This document shows positions 1-7,954 of a stretch of DNA of 64,000 bases, piece by piece. Numbering within the stretch: the stretch's first letter is position 1; each line of letters starts with the position of its first letter. A model generated the notes under the pieces. The model saw nothing but the letters and a program-made list of their open reading frames with translations. It was not told the DNA's origin and searched no databases. The DNA is from Hyphomonadaceae bacterium UKL13-1 (lineage in GTDB: Bacteria > Pseudomonadota > Alphaproteobacteria > Caulobacterales > Aquidulcibacteraceae), in the NCBI GenBank assembly GCA_001602435.1, contig CP012156.1, positions 434,001 through 498,000 on the forward strand, read 5' to 3'. The position numbers and the translations under genes were made by a program.

Positions 1-191
1 GCCGCCGTCAATTGCGGGGTGACTATTGTCACTTTCGGGCCGTCGCTGGTGTTTTCAAGCGCTACACCCAAGGCCGCGCGCCGCGTCAATTCTGCCGTTG
101 ATTGCGAGCCACCAGTTTGACCTGCAAAGGCTGAACCTCCGGCCAAAGCCACCGACAGCACGGCTGTCGCCAATAAAAACCCACGAGTCAT
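1..191 (-). CDS. Secreted PDZ-type protein, N-terminal part (runs off the window)
   Basis: An ORF begins at an ATG at 191, preceded by a GGAGG-type ribosome site, and leaves the window at base 1, so only about 63 codons are visible. The first 23 residues form a signal peptide (basic start, hydrophobic core, SAFA cleavage site), so the product should be exported. The following segment RRAALGVALENTSDGPKVTI has the look of the first strands of a PDZ domain (LGV...G..V..V.P). A membrane-anchored or periplasmic protease or chaperone is possible, but no catalytic domain is in view. It is transcribed in the same direction as serB upstream of it. Confidence 0.5.
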   Translation of the reverse strand, partial: MTRGFLLATAVLSVALAGGSAFAGQTGGSQSTAELTRRAALGVALENTSDGPKVTIVTPQLTA

Positions 192-278
192 AAACACCCC
201 CTCCAATAGATCCCGCGCTCGTCCTAAGCGGGAAGGGGCAGGCAACTCAAATGAATTCGAGGTAAGGTTTTAGGGCTT

Positions 279-1154
279 TCAGACTGCTACGAACGCGTTA
301 CGTGGGATGCCTTGGAAGAAGAGGGCGCTCTCCAAAGTTCCATGTTCAATCCGGGCGGGGGCTTGAGCGGCAACGATGGGCTTGGCCCGATAGGCGATGC
401 CAAGGCCTGCTGCTTCAATCATCATCAAGTCGTTGGCCCCATCGCCAATCGCGAGGGTCTCTGTGAGATCGAGGTTCAGGCGCGCTGCATCTTCCTTCAA
501 AGCTGCTAGCTTGGCTTCCTTGCCCAAAATTGGCAGCCCGACTTTCCCTGTTAGGCGAGCACCGTCGTCCAGCAATTGATTGGCGCGATTTGTATGAAAG
601 CCAGCGCGTTCTGCAACGCGGCTGGTAAAGAAGCTGAACCCACCCGAGACCAAAGCACAATGCGCACCCAAGCTGGCCATGGTTCGCACAAAGACTTCGG
701 CACCGGGGTTGAGAGCCACGCGCGCATCATAGCAGGCTTGTAAAGCCGCCAACTCAAGGCCCGTCAACATCGCGACTCGCTCTGTCAGGGCGCCTTCAAA
801 ATTGAGTTCGCCAGCCATCGCGCGTTCAGTAATGGCGGACACTTCAGCCTTCTTATTGGCAAAGTCAGCCAATTCATCGAGGCATTCACAGCCGATAATG
901 GTGGAATCCATGTCTGCCACCAGAAGGCCCATGCGTTTAGGGGCGCGCGCCGAAACATCGAGTGGCAATCCGTCTAGCCAAGAAATGGCCTCTTCGACGT
1001 CTCCCTCGGTGGCGCTGATATGGAGCGCTTCGCCTGCTTCAATCGTCTTTATGGAAACCTCACCCCAAAGGGCTTCGATCCGCGCCAAGGCTTCTTCAAG
1101 GACTTTTTCGCCAGTGGGGCTCACGAGGATCAAAGAGGGCAATTCGAACTCCAT
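279..1154 (-). CDS. serB: Phosphoserine phosphatase SerB
   Basis: This enzyme removes phosphate from O-phosphoserine, the last step of serine synthesis, in the cytoplasm. The 291-residue product has an N-terminal regulatory-like region (about 1-75) followed by a HAD phosphatase domain. The nucleophile motif DMDST has D81 and D83, motif II SGG begins at S170, lysines lie at 212 and 215, and motif III GDGANDL carries D238 and D242. All catalytic residues are present and the length is normal for the long SerB type. The gene is divergent from miaA with about 58 bp between the two starts, so a shared promoter region is likely. Confidence 0.95.
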   Translation of the reverse strand: MEFELPSLILVSPTGEKVLEEALARIEALWGEVSIKTIEAGEALHISATEGDVEEAISWLDGLPLDVSARAPKRMGLLVADMDSTIIGCECLDELADFANKKAEVSAITERAMAGELNFEGALTERVAMLTGLELAALQACYDARVALNPGAEVFVRTMASLGAHCALVSGGFSFFTSRVAERAGFHTNRANQLLDDGARLTGKVGLPILGKEAKLAALKEDAARLNLDLTETLAIGDGANDLMMIEAAGLGIAYRAKPIVAAQAPARIEHGTLESALFFQGIPRNAFVAV

Positions 1155-1212
1155 TCAGCTTATACGCATCAGACTATTGGCGGTATGCCGGAACTTGGGC
1201 TAGAGGCAGGCC

Positions 1213-2082
1213 ATGCAAACTGCCCTCCTTATTCTCGGCCCCACGGCTTCGGGCAAGACCGCCTATGCCATTGATGCTGCTATCAAGCAAAATGGCGAAG
1301 TCATCAACATGGACTCGATGCAAGTCTATGCAGATTTGGAAATCCTGACGGCGCGGCCCAGCATGGCTGAAATGGGCGACGTACCGCATCATTTGTTTGG
1401 CCATGTCGACGGGGCAGTCGCCTATTCGACTGGGGCTTGGCTGGCAGAGACCGAAGCGGCAATTGCCGATATTCAGTCCCGCGGTCGCCGCCCGATTCTG
1501 GTGGGGGGTACAGGCCTATATGCGCATGCCTTGACGCAAGGCTTGGTGCCAACTCCGCCTGTCCCGCCGGACGTTCGGGCCTCCACCCGAAGGCTGGTTG
1601 GCGCTGATCCGCGTGCTGCTCATGCACGCTTGATGGAGGTCGACCCTAAAGCGGCCCGCAAGATTGAACCCAAGGACGCCGTGCGCATCGCACGGGCTTT
1701 AGAAGTTTTTGAAGCAACCGGCAGGGCCTTGTCCGACTGGCACCAAGACCCACAACCACCCGTGCTGGCGCTAGGCACCTGGGAGGGTATCGCCCTGATG
1801 CCTGAGCGCGATGTGCTCTATGCCCGGATTGAGGCGCGCTTTGAACGCATGATGGAGGACGGCGGTCTCAATGAAGCCCACGCGCTGTATCAACGTCGGT
1901 TGGAGCCCGATTTGCCCGTGATGAAGGCAGTCGGGATGCCCGGCCTGATCGATTTCTTTGAAGAGCAATGCGGCTATGATGAAGCCATCTCGCGCTCCAT
2001 CCTCGACAGCCGTCATTATGCCAAGCGGCAAATGACATGGATCCGCAACCGCGCGGCGGACTGGAAGGTCATTCCTGTATGA
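1213..2082 (+). CDS. miaA: tRNA dimethylallyltransferase MiaA
   Basis: MiaA transfers the dimethylallyl group to A37 of tRNAs that read codons starting with U. The 289-residue protein starts with the P-loop GPTASGKT (residues 9-16). It continues with the NMDSMQVY segment and with GGTGLYAHAL, both typical of the substrate-binding core. The C-terminal RQMTWIRNR stretch is the usual tRNA-contacting end. Its stop codon overlaps the ATG of the following methyltransferase gene (ATGA at 2079-2082), so the two are probably translationally coupled. Confidence 0.95.
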   Translation: MQTALLILGPTASGKTAYAIDAAIKQNGEVINMDSMQVYADLEILTARPSMAEMGDVPHHLFGHVDGAVAYSTGAWLAETEAAIADIQSRGRRPILVGGTGLYAHALTQGLVPTPPVPPDVRASTRRLVGADPRAAHARLMEVDPKAARKIEPKDAVRIARALEVFEATGRALSDWHQDPQPPVLALGTWEGIALMPERDVLYARIEARFERMMEDGGLNEAHALYQRRLEPDLPVMKAVGMPGLIDFFEEQCGYDEAISRSILDSRHYAKRQMTWIRNRAADWKVIPV

Positions 2083-2756
2083 GCGAACCTGTGACCTTGG
2101 ATGTGGCAGCCGCTTATGATGTCTGGGCGGCGAGCTATGATGGCTATGACAATCCGATGGTCTTTGCCGCTAGCTATGCTCTCAGCCAAGCCTCACTTCC
2201 TCTGTCTCAGAAGACGTGTCTGGAGTTTGGCTGCGGTACTGGGCGCAATTTGGCGGCCTTGGCAGCGCGTGGGGCCTCCAGCCTCATTGGCTTTGATCTG
2301 TCAGCAGCCATGTTGGCAGAGGCGCGCAAACGCGACGCGAGCTGGACCTTATTTCAAGCCGATATGAGCGCGCCCATTCCCTTGCCGGATCAAAGCGCGG
2401 ACTTCATCCTGTTCTCGCTGACGCTGGAACATGTGGCAGATCTCGAGCAACCCTTGCGAGAGGCGAGACGTTTGCTGCGGGCCGATGGCACGATCAAGAT
2501 CATCGAGATCCATCCCTTTGTGTCCCTTCAGGGCATATAGGCTCATTTCAAAACCGCAGAAGGTACCGAAATCACCATGCCGGCGTTTGCCCATCCGTTT
2601 CAGGATTGGCTGTCAGCTTTTGATCGCATAGGCCTGCGGGTCGACGGACTTAAGGAATGGCAGGCCCGCGATTTGGGGGCTGAGGCACCGGCTAAGATAT
2701 TGCGCCGTGGGCCGGATTGGCCGTGGGTGGTAGACTGGACTTTATCCCCTGCCTGA
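2079..2756 (+). pseudogene. Class I SAM methyltransferase interrupted by an in-frame TAG
   Basis: Translation from ATG 2079 gives a SAM-dependent methyltransferase with motif I LEFGCGTGRN (residues 48-57), FDLS at the end of the next strand and the LTLEHV segment. The frame reaches TAG at 2538-2540 (codon 154) after HPFVSLQGI, then stays open to TGA at 2754-2756. The downstream part continues the same fold (AHFKTAEGTEITMPAFAHPF and a C-terminal VVDWTLSPA). The intact product would be about 225 residues, usual for the family. This is either a recent nonsense mutation, a sequencing error, or a readthrough site. The truncated 153-residue product would still hold the SAM-binding half. Confidence 0.75.
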
Positions 2757-2851
2757 AGTGGCTTTGGGCATTGCGCTTTTCCCCGCATTGTCGCAACAGA
2801 TTGGCCAAAGGCTCGTGAAGGGTCGCAAACCAATAGCTCAAGGGGAAAGCC

Positions 2852-3946
2852 ATGTCCGGACCATTAAGTGGTGTCAAAGTCGTCGAGTTTGAAGCAATTG
2901 GTCCAGGACCTTTCTGCGGCATGTTGTTGTCTGACTTGGGTGCCGACGTCATCCGCATTGATGGCCCCCGGTCGCGTTCAGGTGGTGGGGCAAAAGACGT
3001 AACCGGGCGCGGTCGCCGTTCGATCAGCCTTGACCTGAAAAACCCTGACGATGTCGAAACCTGCTTGAAGCTGTTGGAACAGGCCGATGCGATGCTGGAG
3101 GGCTATCGCCCCGGCGTGTTGGAGAAATTGGGTCTCGGCCCAGATGTGGTTTTGGCGCGCAATCCAAAGCTTGTTTATGGCCGCATGACGGGCTGGGGGC
3201 AGTTTGGACCCTTGGCAAAAGCGGCGGGCCACGACCTCAATTATATCGCTTTGACGGGGGCTCTTTGGGCCACTGGGCGTCAGGGAGAGCCACCCGCACC
3301 GCCGCTTAATCTGATTGGAGATTACGGCGGTGGTGCGCTCTATCTCGCGTTTGGTCTGTTGGCTGGGGTCATTCATGCCCGCGCAAAAGGTGAGGGCCAA
3401 GTGATTGACGTAGCCATGACCGATGGCGCGGCCTCACTCACCTCCATGTTCTGGGGCATGCGCGCTAGCGGCATGTGGCAGGACACGCGCGATGCCAATT
3501 TGCTCGACGGCGGCGCGCATTTCTATGATTGCTATGAAACCAGCGACGGCAAATGGGTTTCGATTGGTTCGATCGAACCGCAATTCTACGCGCTCTTGCT
3601 GCAACAGGCCGAGATCACCGACCCTGCCTTCCAAAACCAGTTTGACCGCGCCAATTGGCCGGTCTTGTCGGAGAAGATTGCTGCGATCTTCAAGACCAAG
3701 ACGCGGGATGAGTGGACGGCCATCATGGAAGGCACCGATGTGTGCTTTGCGCCTGTCTTGAGTTGGGAAGAGGCAGCCCAGCATCCCCACAATGTGGCGC
3801 GCCAGACCTTTGTGGAAGTCGAAGGTGTCACCCAACCTGCACCCGCACCGCGCTTCTCCAAAACCCCCGGCACCATTCGCTCTGTCGCGCCCAAGCCCGG
3901 CCAGCATAGCCAAGACATTTTGGCCGATTGGGGCATCTCTTCATGA
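2852..3946 (+). CDS. CoA-transferase family III, alpha-methylacyl-CoA racemase type
   Basis: The 364-residue protein belongs to the CaiB/BaiF class III CoA-transferase fold. The N-terminal strand LSGVKVVEFEAIGPGPFCGM and the segment LLSDLGADVIRIDGP are family hallmarks. The GHDLNYIALTGAL segment supplies the active-site His, and GDYGGGALYLAFG supplies the Asp of the alpha-methylacyl-CoA racemase branch, which epimerises branched acyl-CoA esters during fatty acid breakdown. A CoA-transferase role is not excluded. The start has AGGGGAA upstream. The stop overlaps the ATG of the histidine phosphatase gene by the ATGA arrangement. Confidence 0.85.
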   Translation: MSGPLSGVKVVEFEAIGPGPFCGMLLSDLGADVIRIDGPRSRSGGGAKDVTGRGRRSISLDLKNPDDVETCLKLLEQADAMLEGYRPGVLEKLGLGPDVVLARNPKLVYGRMTGWGQFGPLAKAAGHDLNYIALTGALWATGRQGEPPAPPLNLIGDYGGGALYLAFGLLAGVIHARAKGEGQVIDVAMTDGAASLTSMFWGMRASGMWQDTRDANLLDGGAHFYDCYETSDGKWVSIGSIEPQFYALLLQQAEITDPAFQNQFDRANWPVLSEKIAAIFKTKTRDEWTAIMEGTDVCFAPVLSWEEAAQHPHNVARQTFVEVEGVTQPAPAPRFSKTPGTIRSVAPKPGQHSQDILADWGISS

Positions 3947-4698
3947 GCGCTTTGGAAGGGACAACCGGCCGCCGCCGCATTTATTTGATGCGCCATGGCC
4001 ATGTTGATTATGGCTCACGCGAAGTCGTCAAATCGCAAGACCCGACGATTGCGCGCTTGACGCCGCTGGGCAAAGAGCAGGCCAAAGCGGCGGCTGCTGC
4101 CTTTGCCCATGTGCCCTTAGATATTGCGATCTGCTCAGGCTTGCGCCGCACGCGCGAGACCGCAGAGATCGTGCTGTCCCAGCATGTCGCGCCACCGGTG
4201 TTAGAGGATGAGCCGGGTCTAACCGAACTTCACTCTGGCAAATTCATCCCCTTTGCGACGCGCGAAGAATTGAGCGCCTATCTGACCTTCACCTTCGAAC
4301 AGGCTGGCAAGGAAGGCGCGACCTTCTTTGAGGGCGGTGAGCTGTTTGCGGGTGCCTATGCGCGGGCAGTAGCATCCATCGAAGCCTTGCTACACCGTCC
4401 GAGCTGGAGCAGCGCATTGGTTGTCGCTCATGAAGGCATCAACCGGTTGTTGCTCGGTTGGATGTGCGGGGCAGGGCCGTCGGCTTCGCTGCCGTTTGAG
4501 CAGGACTTGGCCTGCGTCAATGTGCTCGACTTTGATCTGGTACCCGAAGAGGGCGACAATCCCGTCAGCCGGATTGAACGCCGCATTATCAAAGCCACCA
4601 ATGTCACGCCTTACGGTTGGCTGAAAGCCGGCATGCACCAAACCAGCTTCGAGGCGATCTTCACCGCGCCTGAGCTGGAGGATGAGGTTGAGGGCTAG
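3943..4698 (+). CDS. Histidine phosphatase family protein
   Basis: A 251-residue product of the phosphoglycerate mutase-like branch. The catalytic RHG motif (YLMRHGHVD, R17 H18 G19) lies near the N-terminus, the second arginine in CSGLRRTRETAE, and the second histidine in VVAHEGINR. The chosen ATG at 3943 overlaps the stop of the upstream racemase gene; an earlier in-frame ATG at 3928 would overlap more and has no better ribosome site. The substrate cannot be read from the sequence. The gene ends 8 bp from the convergent M20 hydrolase gene. Confidence 0.85.
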   Translation: MSALEGTTGRRRIYLMRHGHVDYGSREVVKSQDPTIARLTPLGKEQAKAAAAAFAHVPLDIAICSGLRRTRETAEIVLSQHVAPPVLEDEPGLTELHSGKFIPFATREELSAYLTFTFEQAGKEGATFFEGGELFAGAYARAVASIEALLHRPSWSSALVVAHEGINRLLLGWMCGAGPSASLPFEQDLACVNVLDFDLVPEEGDNPVSRIERRIIKATNVTPYGWLKAGMHQTSFEAIFTAPELEDEVEG

Positions 4699-4705
4699 CC
4701 AGCCC

Positions 4706-6061
4706 TCAACTCCCCTTTGTACGCACCGCGGGCACACCGCGTTCCAGATAGCGAATGGATGTCATCACCAGGGTGCGAACGCCGATGGGTAGAACGTCTT
4801 CATTGGTGTCGAAATTGGGTGCGTGATTGATGGTCCATTCCGATTCTGGCACGCCCGCTTTGCTGACCCCCAGATGATAGAAGACGCCCGGAATCACGGC
4901 TTGATAGTCTGCAAAATCTTCCGCGCCAGTAATAGGCGGACGATTGATATTCACCTTGCCTGCTCCTGCTGCTTCTTCCAACGCCGATTGCGTGGCGCGC
5001 GCCAAATCAGGGTCGTTGAAGGTGACATTATTGCCGCCATATGGGTCCCCGCTGTTAAAGGCGATCTTGGCTTCCGCACCATAAGCGGCGGCAAGTGACA
5101 GCACGGACTTTTCCATCTTGTTCTTTATGTCTTGGCGTTGCGCGGTGTCAAAGGTGCGCAAGGTGCCGCCCATTTCTAAGGTCTCAGGGATGATGTTGTA
5201 CCGCACGCCTCCATGAACCATGGCCGTAGTGATAACGGTCGGTGTCGCCGTCACATCGACAGTGCGCGCCGCCAAGCGGTTGAAGTCTTGGATAATCGCA
5301 GCCTGTAGCGACATGATGTCGATCCCGGCCCAAGGTGCGGCCCCATGGGTCTGCTTGCCCTTGATGAAGACTTGGAACTTGTCCGACGCCGCCATAAAGC
5401 CGCCCGGACGATAATGGATTGTGCCGGGGACGCCGGGGAAAACATGAAGGCCGAAAATCGCCGAAGGGGCGGGGTTTTGCAGCGCGCCTTCTTCAATCAT
5501 CAGCGACGCCCCGCCTTTTTCGCCCGGAGGTGCCCCTTCCTCTGCCGGTTGGAAGATGAAGACAATGGTGCCAGGGATCCGGTCCTTCATTTTGGCGAGG
5601 ACTTCGGCCGCCCCCATCAGCATCGCGGTATGGGCATCATGACCGCAGGCGTGGGCAACTGGCACCTTATTGCCGAGATACTCACCGATTGCTTTGGAAG
5701 CAAAGGGCAGGCCTGTCGCTTCCAGGACAGGCAACGCGTCCATGTCCGCCCGCAGCGCGACAACTGGGCCGGGACGCCCCCCGCGCAAGACCGCGACCAC
5801 ACCTGTTTTGGCAACATTTTCCCGCACTTCGAGGCCGAGCGACTTTAGATGCGCGGCAACCAAAGCGCCCGTGCGAAACTCGCGATTGGAAAGCTCTGGA
5901 TGTTCATGAATATCGCGCCGCCATGCCACTACTTTTGTCGCCATGGCGTCAGAAGCAGCATTAATCTCCGCTGCTGGAATCGGCGCTGGGGCCTTTGCGG
6001 CTGAAACCATGGAAAGAGCCAAGAAAAGGCTGGCGATACGGGTCGGCGTGAGATTTTTCAT
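4706..6061 (-). CDS. Secreted M20 family amidohydrolase
   Basis: A zinc-type amidohydrolase of the M20D group (hippurate or N-acyl-amino-acid hydrolases), 451 residues. It starts with a signal peptide (about 1-23, ending SAAKA), so it should act in the periplasm. Metal-site motifs are RADMDALP (D106/D108), HACGHDAHTAML (C139, H141) and the glutamate pair in QPAEEGAP (E174/E175). The dimerisation domain lies between about 205 and 325, and the last metal-binding histidine region is near the C-terminus (WTINHAPNFD). A GTG three bases upstream (6064) is an alternative start. The gene stands alone between oppositely directed genes. Confidence 0.88.
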   Translation of the reverse strand: MKNLTPTRIASLFLALSMVSAAKAPAPIPAAEINAASDAMATKVVAWRRDIHEHPELSNREFRTGALVAAHLKSLGLEVRENVAKTGVVAVLRGGRPGPVVALRADMDALPVLEATGLPFASKAIGEYLGNKVPVAHACGHDAHTAMLMGAAEVLAKMKDRIPGTIVFIFQPAEEGAPPGEKGGASLMIEEGALQNPAPSAIFGLHVFPGVPGTIHYRPGGFMAASDKFQVFIKGKQTHGAAPWAGIDIMSLQAAIIQDFNRLAARTVDVTATPTVITTAMVHGGVRYNIIPETLEMGGTLRTFDTAQRQDIKNKMEKSVLSLAAAYGAEAKIAFNSGDPYGGNNVTFNDPDLARATQSALEEAAGAGKVNINRPPITGAEDFADYQAVIPGVFYHLGVSKAGVPESEWTINHAPNFDTNEDVLPIGVRTLVMTSIRYLERGVPAVRTKGS

Positions 6062-6202
6062 CACGGGATCGTTATGTGGAACCGGGGGTCTGTCAACTGG
6101 CTAGGACTAAACGGCCGCTCATGCTCAACAGCCTTTTGGCTATACCTCTGCCAAAACTGCGATAGAGTAATAGCTAACACAGAATTTTTCGGGGAAATGG
6201 CC

Positions 6203-6784
6203 ATGGCAATCGACTTTGCAGGAGCTGCAGACAAAGCCAAAGCAATCAATCCAGCTCCGGCTTTAAAGGGCGTCCACCATAGTGCCTTTCGCTGCCGTGA
6301 CGCCGAAGAGACACGTAAATTCTACGAAGATATTCTGGGCCTGCCACTTAAGGCTGCTCTGGTGTTTGAGGAAGAGCCGGGTTCTGGTCGGCCCATCCCT
6401 TACATGCATTTGTTCTTTGAACTGGGCGACGGCAATTATGTCGCCTTCTTCGATGTTCCCGAAGGGGCCCATAGCGGCAAGTTCAAAATGAAATGGGGCA
6501 TGGATTTGCATTTCGCCATGGAAGCTGAAAATCACGCCACCATGATGGCCTTCAAAGATCGGCTAGACCAAGCGGGCATCCCATGCTTTGGCCCAATCGA
6601 CCATCATTTCGTCCATTCAATCTATTTCTATGATCCCAATGGTATCAACGTGGAAATCACCTGTCGGGACCCCAAGCATGATGAGATTATGGCCGAAGAA
6701 TCCGCCAATGCCGCTGACATCATCGCGGCTTGGACGGCACGGACCGCCGAGCAAAAAGCCCTAAACGCGGCGCAAAATACCTAA
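6203..6784 (+). CDS. VOC (glyoxalase/dioxygenase fold) family protein
   Basis: A single vicinal-oxygen-chelate domain. The first strand and metal histidine are in KGVHHSAFRCRD, followed by the helix EETRKFYEDILGLPL. A later HSIYFYDPNGINVEIT supplies the second half with the closing glutamate. This layout resembles glyoxalase I and extradiol dioxygenase-like proteins, but the reaction cannot be assigned. The start at 6203 is chosen because GGGGAA at 6191-6196 sits about six bases before it; an ATG at 6197 is too close to that site. About 20 bp separate it from the following phosphatase gene, suggesting an operon. Confidence 0.8.
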   Translation: MAIDFAGAADKAKAINPAPALKGVHHSAFRCRDAEETRKFYEDILGLPLKAALVFEEEPGSGRPIPYMHLFFELGDGNYVAFFDVPEGAHSGKFKMKWGMDLHFAMEAENHATMMAFKDRLDQAGIPCFGPIDHHFVHSIYFYDPNGINVEITCRDPKHDEIMAEESANAADIIAAWTARTAEQKALNAAQNT

Positions 6785-6806
6785 ATCCCTTCCAATAGGA
6801 GCCTGC

Positions 6807-7358
6807 ATGTCCCTGATCTACCTCGTGCGTCACGCCGAGCCTGCCGCCACTTGGGGTGCCCACCCTAATCCTGGCTTGTCTGAATTGGGACATCAGCAAG
6901 CCGAAGCCGCCGCCAAGCGCTTGGCTGACGTTGGGGCCAAAAAGCTCCTCACCTCACCTTTGGCGCGTTGCCAAGAGACGGCGCAGCCGAGTGCGGCTGC
7001 CTTAGACTTCACCCCTCATATCGAGCCGCGCGTCGCAGAAATCCCGGTTCCAGCCCATGTGACCGATCATCGCGACTGGCTGACTAAGGTTATGAGTGGG
7101 TCTTGGCAGGATGGCCATGTCGATCAAGGGCTGCGCGATTGGCGTGACCAGATTGGCCAAGCTTTGTTGGAGATCAACCAAGACACATTGGTGTTTTCGC
7201 ACTTTGTGGCGATCAATGCGGCGGTGGGGATTGCGACGAAATCCCACAGCGTGACCTGCTTTAAGCCCGGCCACGCGTCGGTCACGATCCTGCGCAATGT
7301 TGGCGGCACTCTGACAGTGGAAAGCCTTGGTGAGGAAGCGCCCATCCGCCTGACTTGA
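6807..7358 (+). CDS. Histidine phosphatase family protein (short)
   Basis: A 183-residue member of the histidine phosphatase superfamily. The N-terminal LVRHAEPAA contains the catalytic R8-H9 pair, with Ala in place of the usual Gly that follows. LTSPLARCQETAQ is the second phosphate-binding segment and VFSHFVAINA supplies the second histidine. It follows the VOC gene closely, with AATAGGAG as ribosome site. It is the second histidine phosphatase in this 7-kb stretch but is only distantly similar to the first. The substrate is unknown. Confidence 0.82.
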   Translation: MSLIYLVRHAEPAATWGAHPNPGLSELGHQQAEAAAKRLADVGAKKLLTSPLARCQETAQPSAAALDFTPHIEPRVAEIPVPAHVTDHRDWLTKVMSGSWQDGHVDQGLRDWRDQIGQALLEINQDTLVFSHFVAINAAVGIATKSHSVTCFKPGHASVTILRNVGGTLTVESLGEEAPIRLT

Positions 7359-7388
7359 CGGCCGGGTGAGTCACAAGGCCGTGAGATC

Positions 7389-7416
7389 GCGGCAATGTGT
7401 CAAGTTTCATTGCCGC
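7389..7416. repeat. Perfect inverted repeat in the gap before yajC
   Basis: GCGGCAATG at 7389-7397 and CATTGCCGC at 7408-7416 form a 9-bp perfect stem with a 10-base loop in the 186-bp gap between the short histidine phosphatase gene and yajC. No run of T follows, so it is not a classic terminator. It could be an attenuating or protein-binding site. Nothing else was recognised in this gap. Confidence 0.45.
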
Positions 7417-7544
7417 AGAGGTCTTTGGCATGCTAACTCCCGCGCCTTGCTGCGGTTCGCCTTGCCATTTGGGTTTGGCGTCCTTACCTGCAGCGCACTG
7501 TTTAACCGCCTATTCTTCTGTCCGTCAGAAACTTTGAGGTCCCT

Positions 7545-7895
7545 ATGTTTTCCACCCCCGCTTATGCTCAAGCTGCCGGCGCTGCGGCCCCAGCAGGCCC
7601 AGAAGTCATTATGATGCAACTATTGCCACTCGTAATGATTTTGGTGGTGTTCTATTTCCTGCTGATCCGTCCTCAACAAAAGCGTATGAAGCAACATACG
7701 GAAATGTTGGGCGCGATCCGCCGCGGCGATAGCGTTATCACGTCCGGTGGGATCATCGGCAAAGTGACCAAGGTGGCAGATGACGAATTGACCGTCGAAA
7801 TCGCACCAAATGTTGCAGTGCGCGTGGTCAAGTCAACCGTGAGCCAAGTTCAAGGCAAGGGCGAACCTGTCGTCGCCAATGACGCTAAATCCTAA
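7545..7895 (+). CDS. yajC: Sec translocon accessory protein YajC
   Basis: YajC is the small membrane partner of SecD-SecF in the Sec translocon. The 116-residue product has one strongly hydrophobic segment (about 25-42: LLPLVMILVVFYFLLI) followed at once by the family signature RPQQKRMKQH. A cytoplasmic domain with the typical GDSVITSGGIIGKV segment comes next. An alanine-rich N-terminal stretch precedes the membrane segment, as in other alphaproteobacterial homologues. The gene heads the yajC-secD-secF unit. Confidence 0.93.
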   Translation: MFSTPAYAQAAGAAAPAGPEVIMMQLLPLVMILVVFYFLLIRPQQKRMKQHTEMLGAIRRGDSVITSGGIIGKVTKVADDELTVEIAPNVAVRVVKSTVSQVQGKGEPVVANDAKS

Positions 7896-7954
7896 TTGAG
7901 ATCAGTGCAGGCCCATCTCAATCGGGTCCGCTTCTGCCGAAGGGCTAGATAGAC

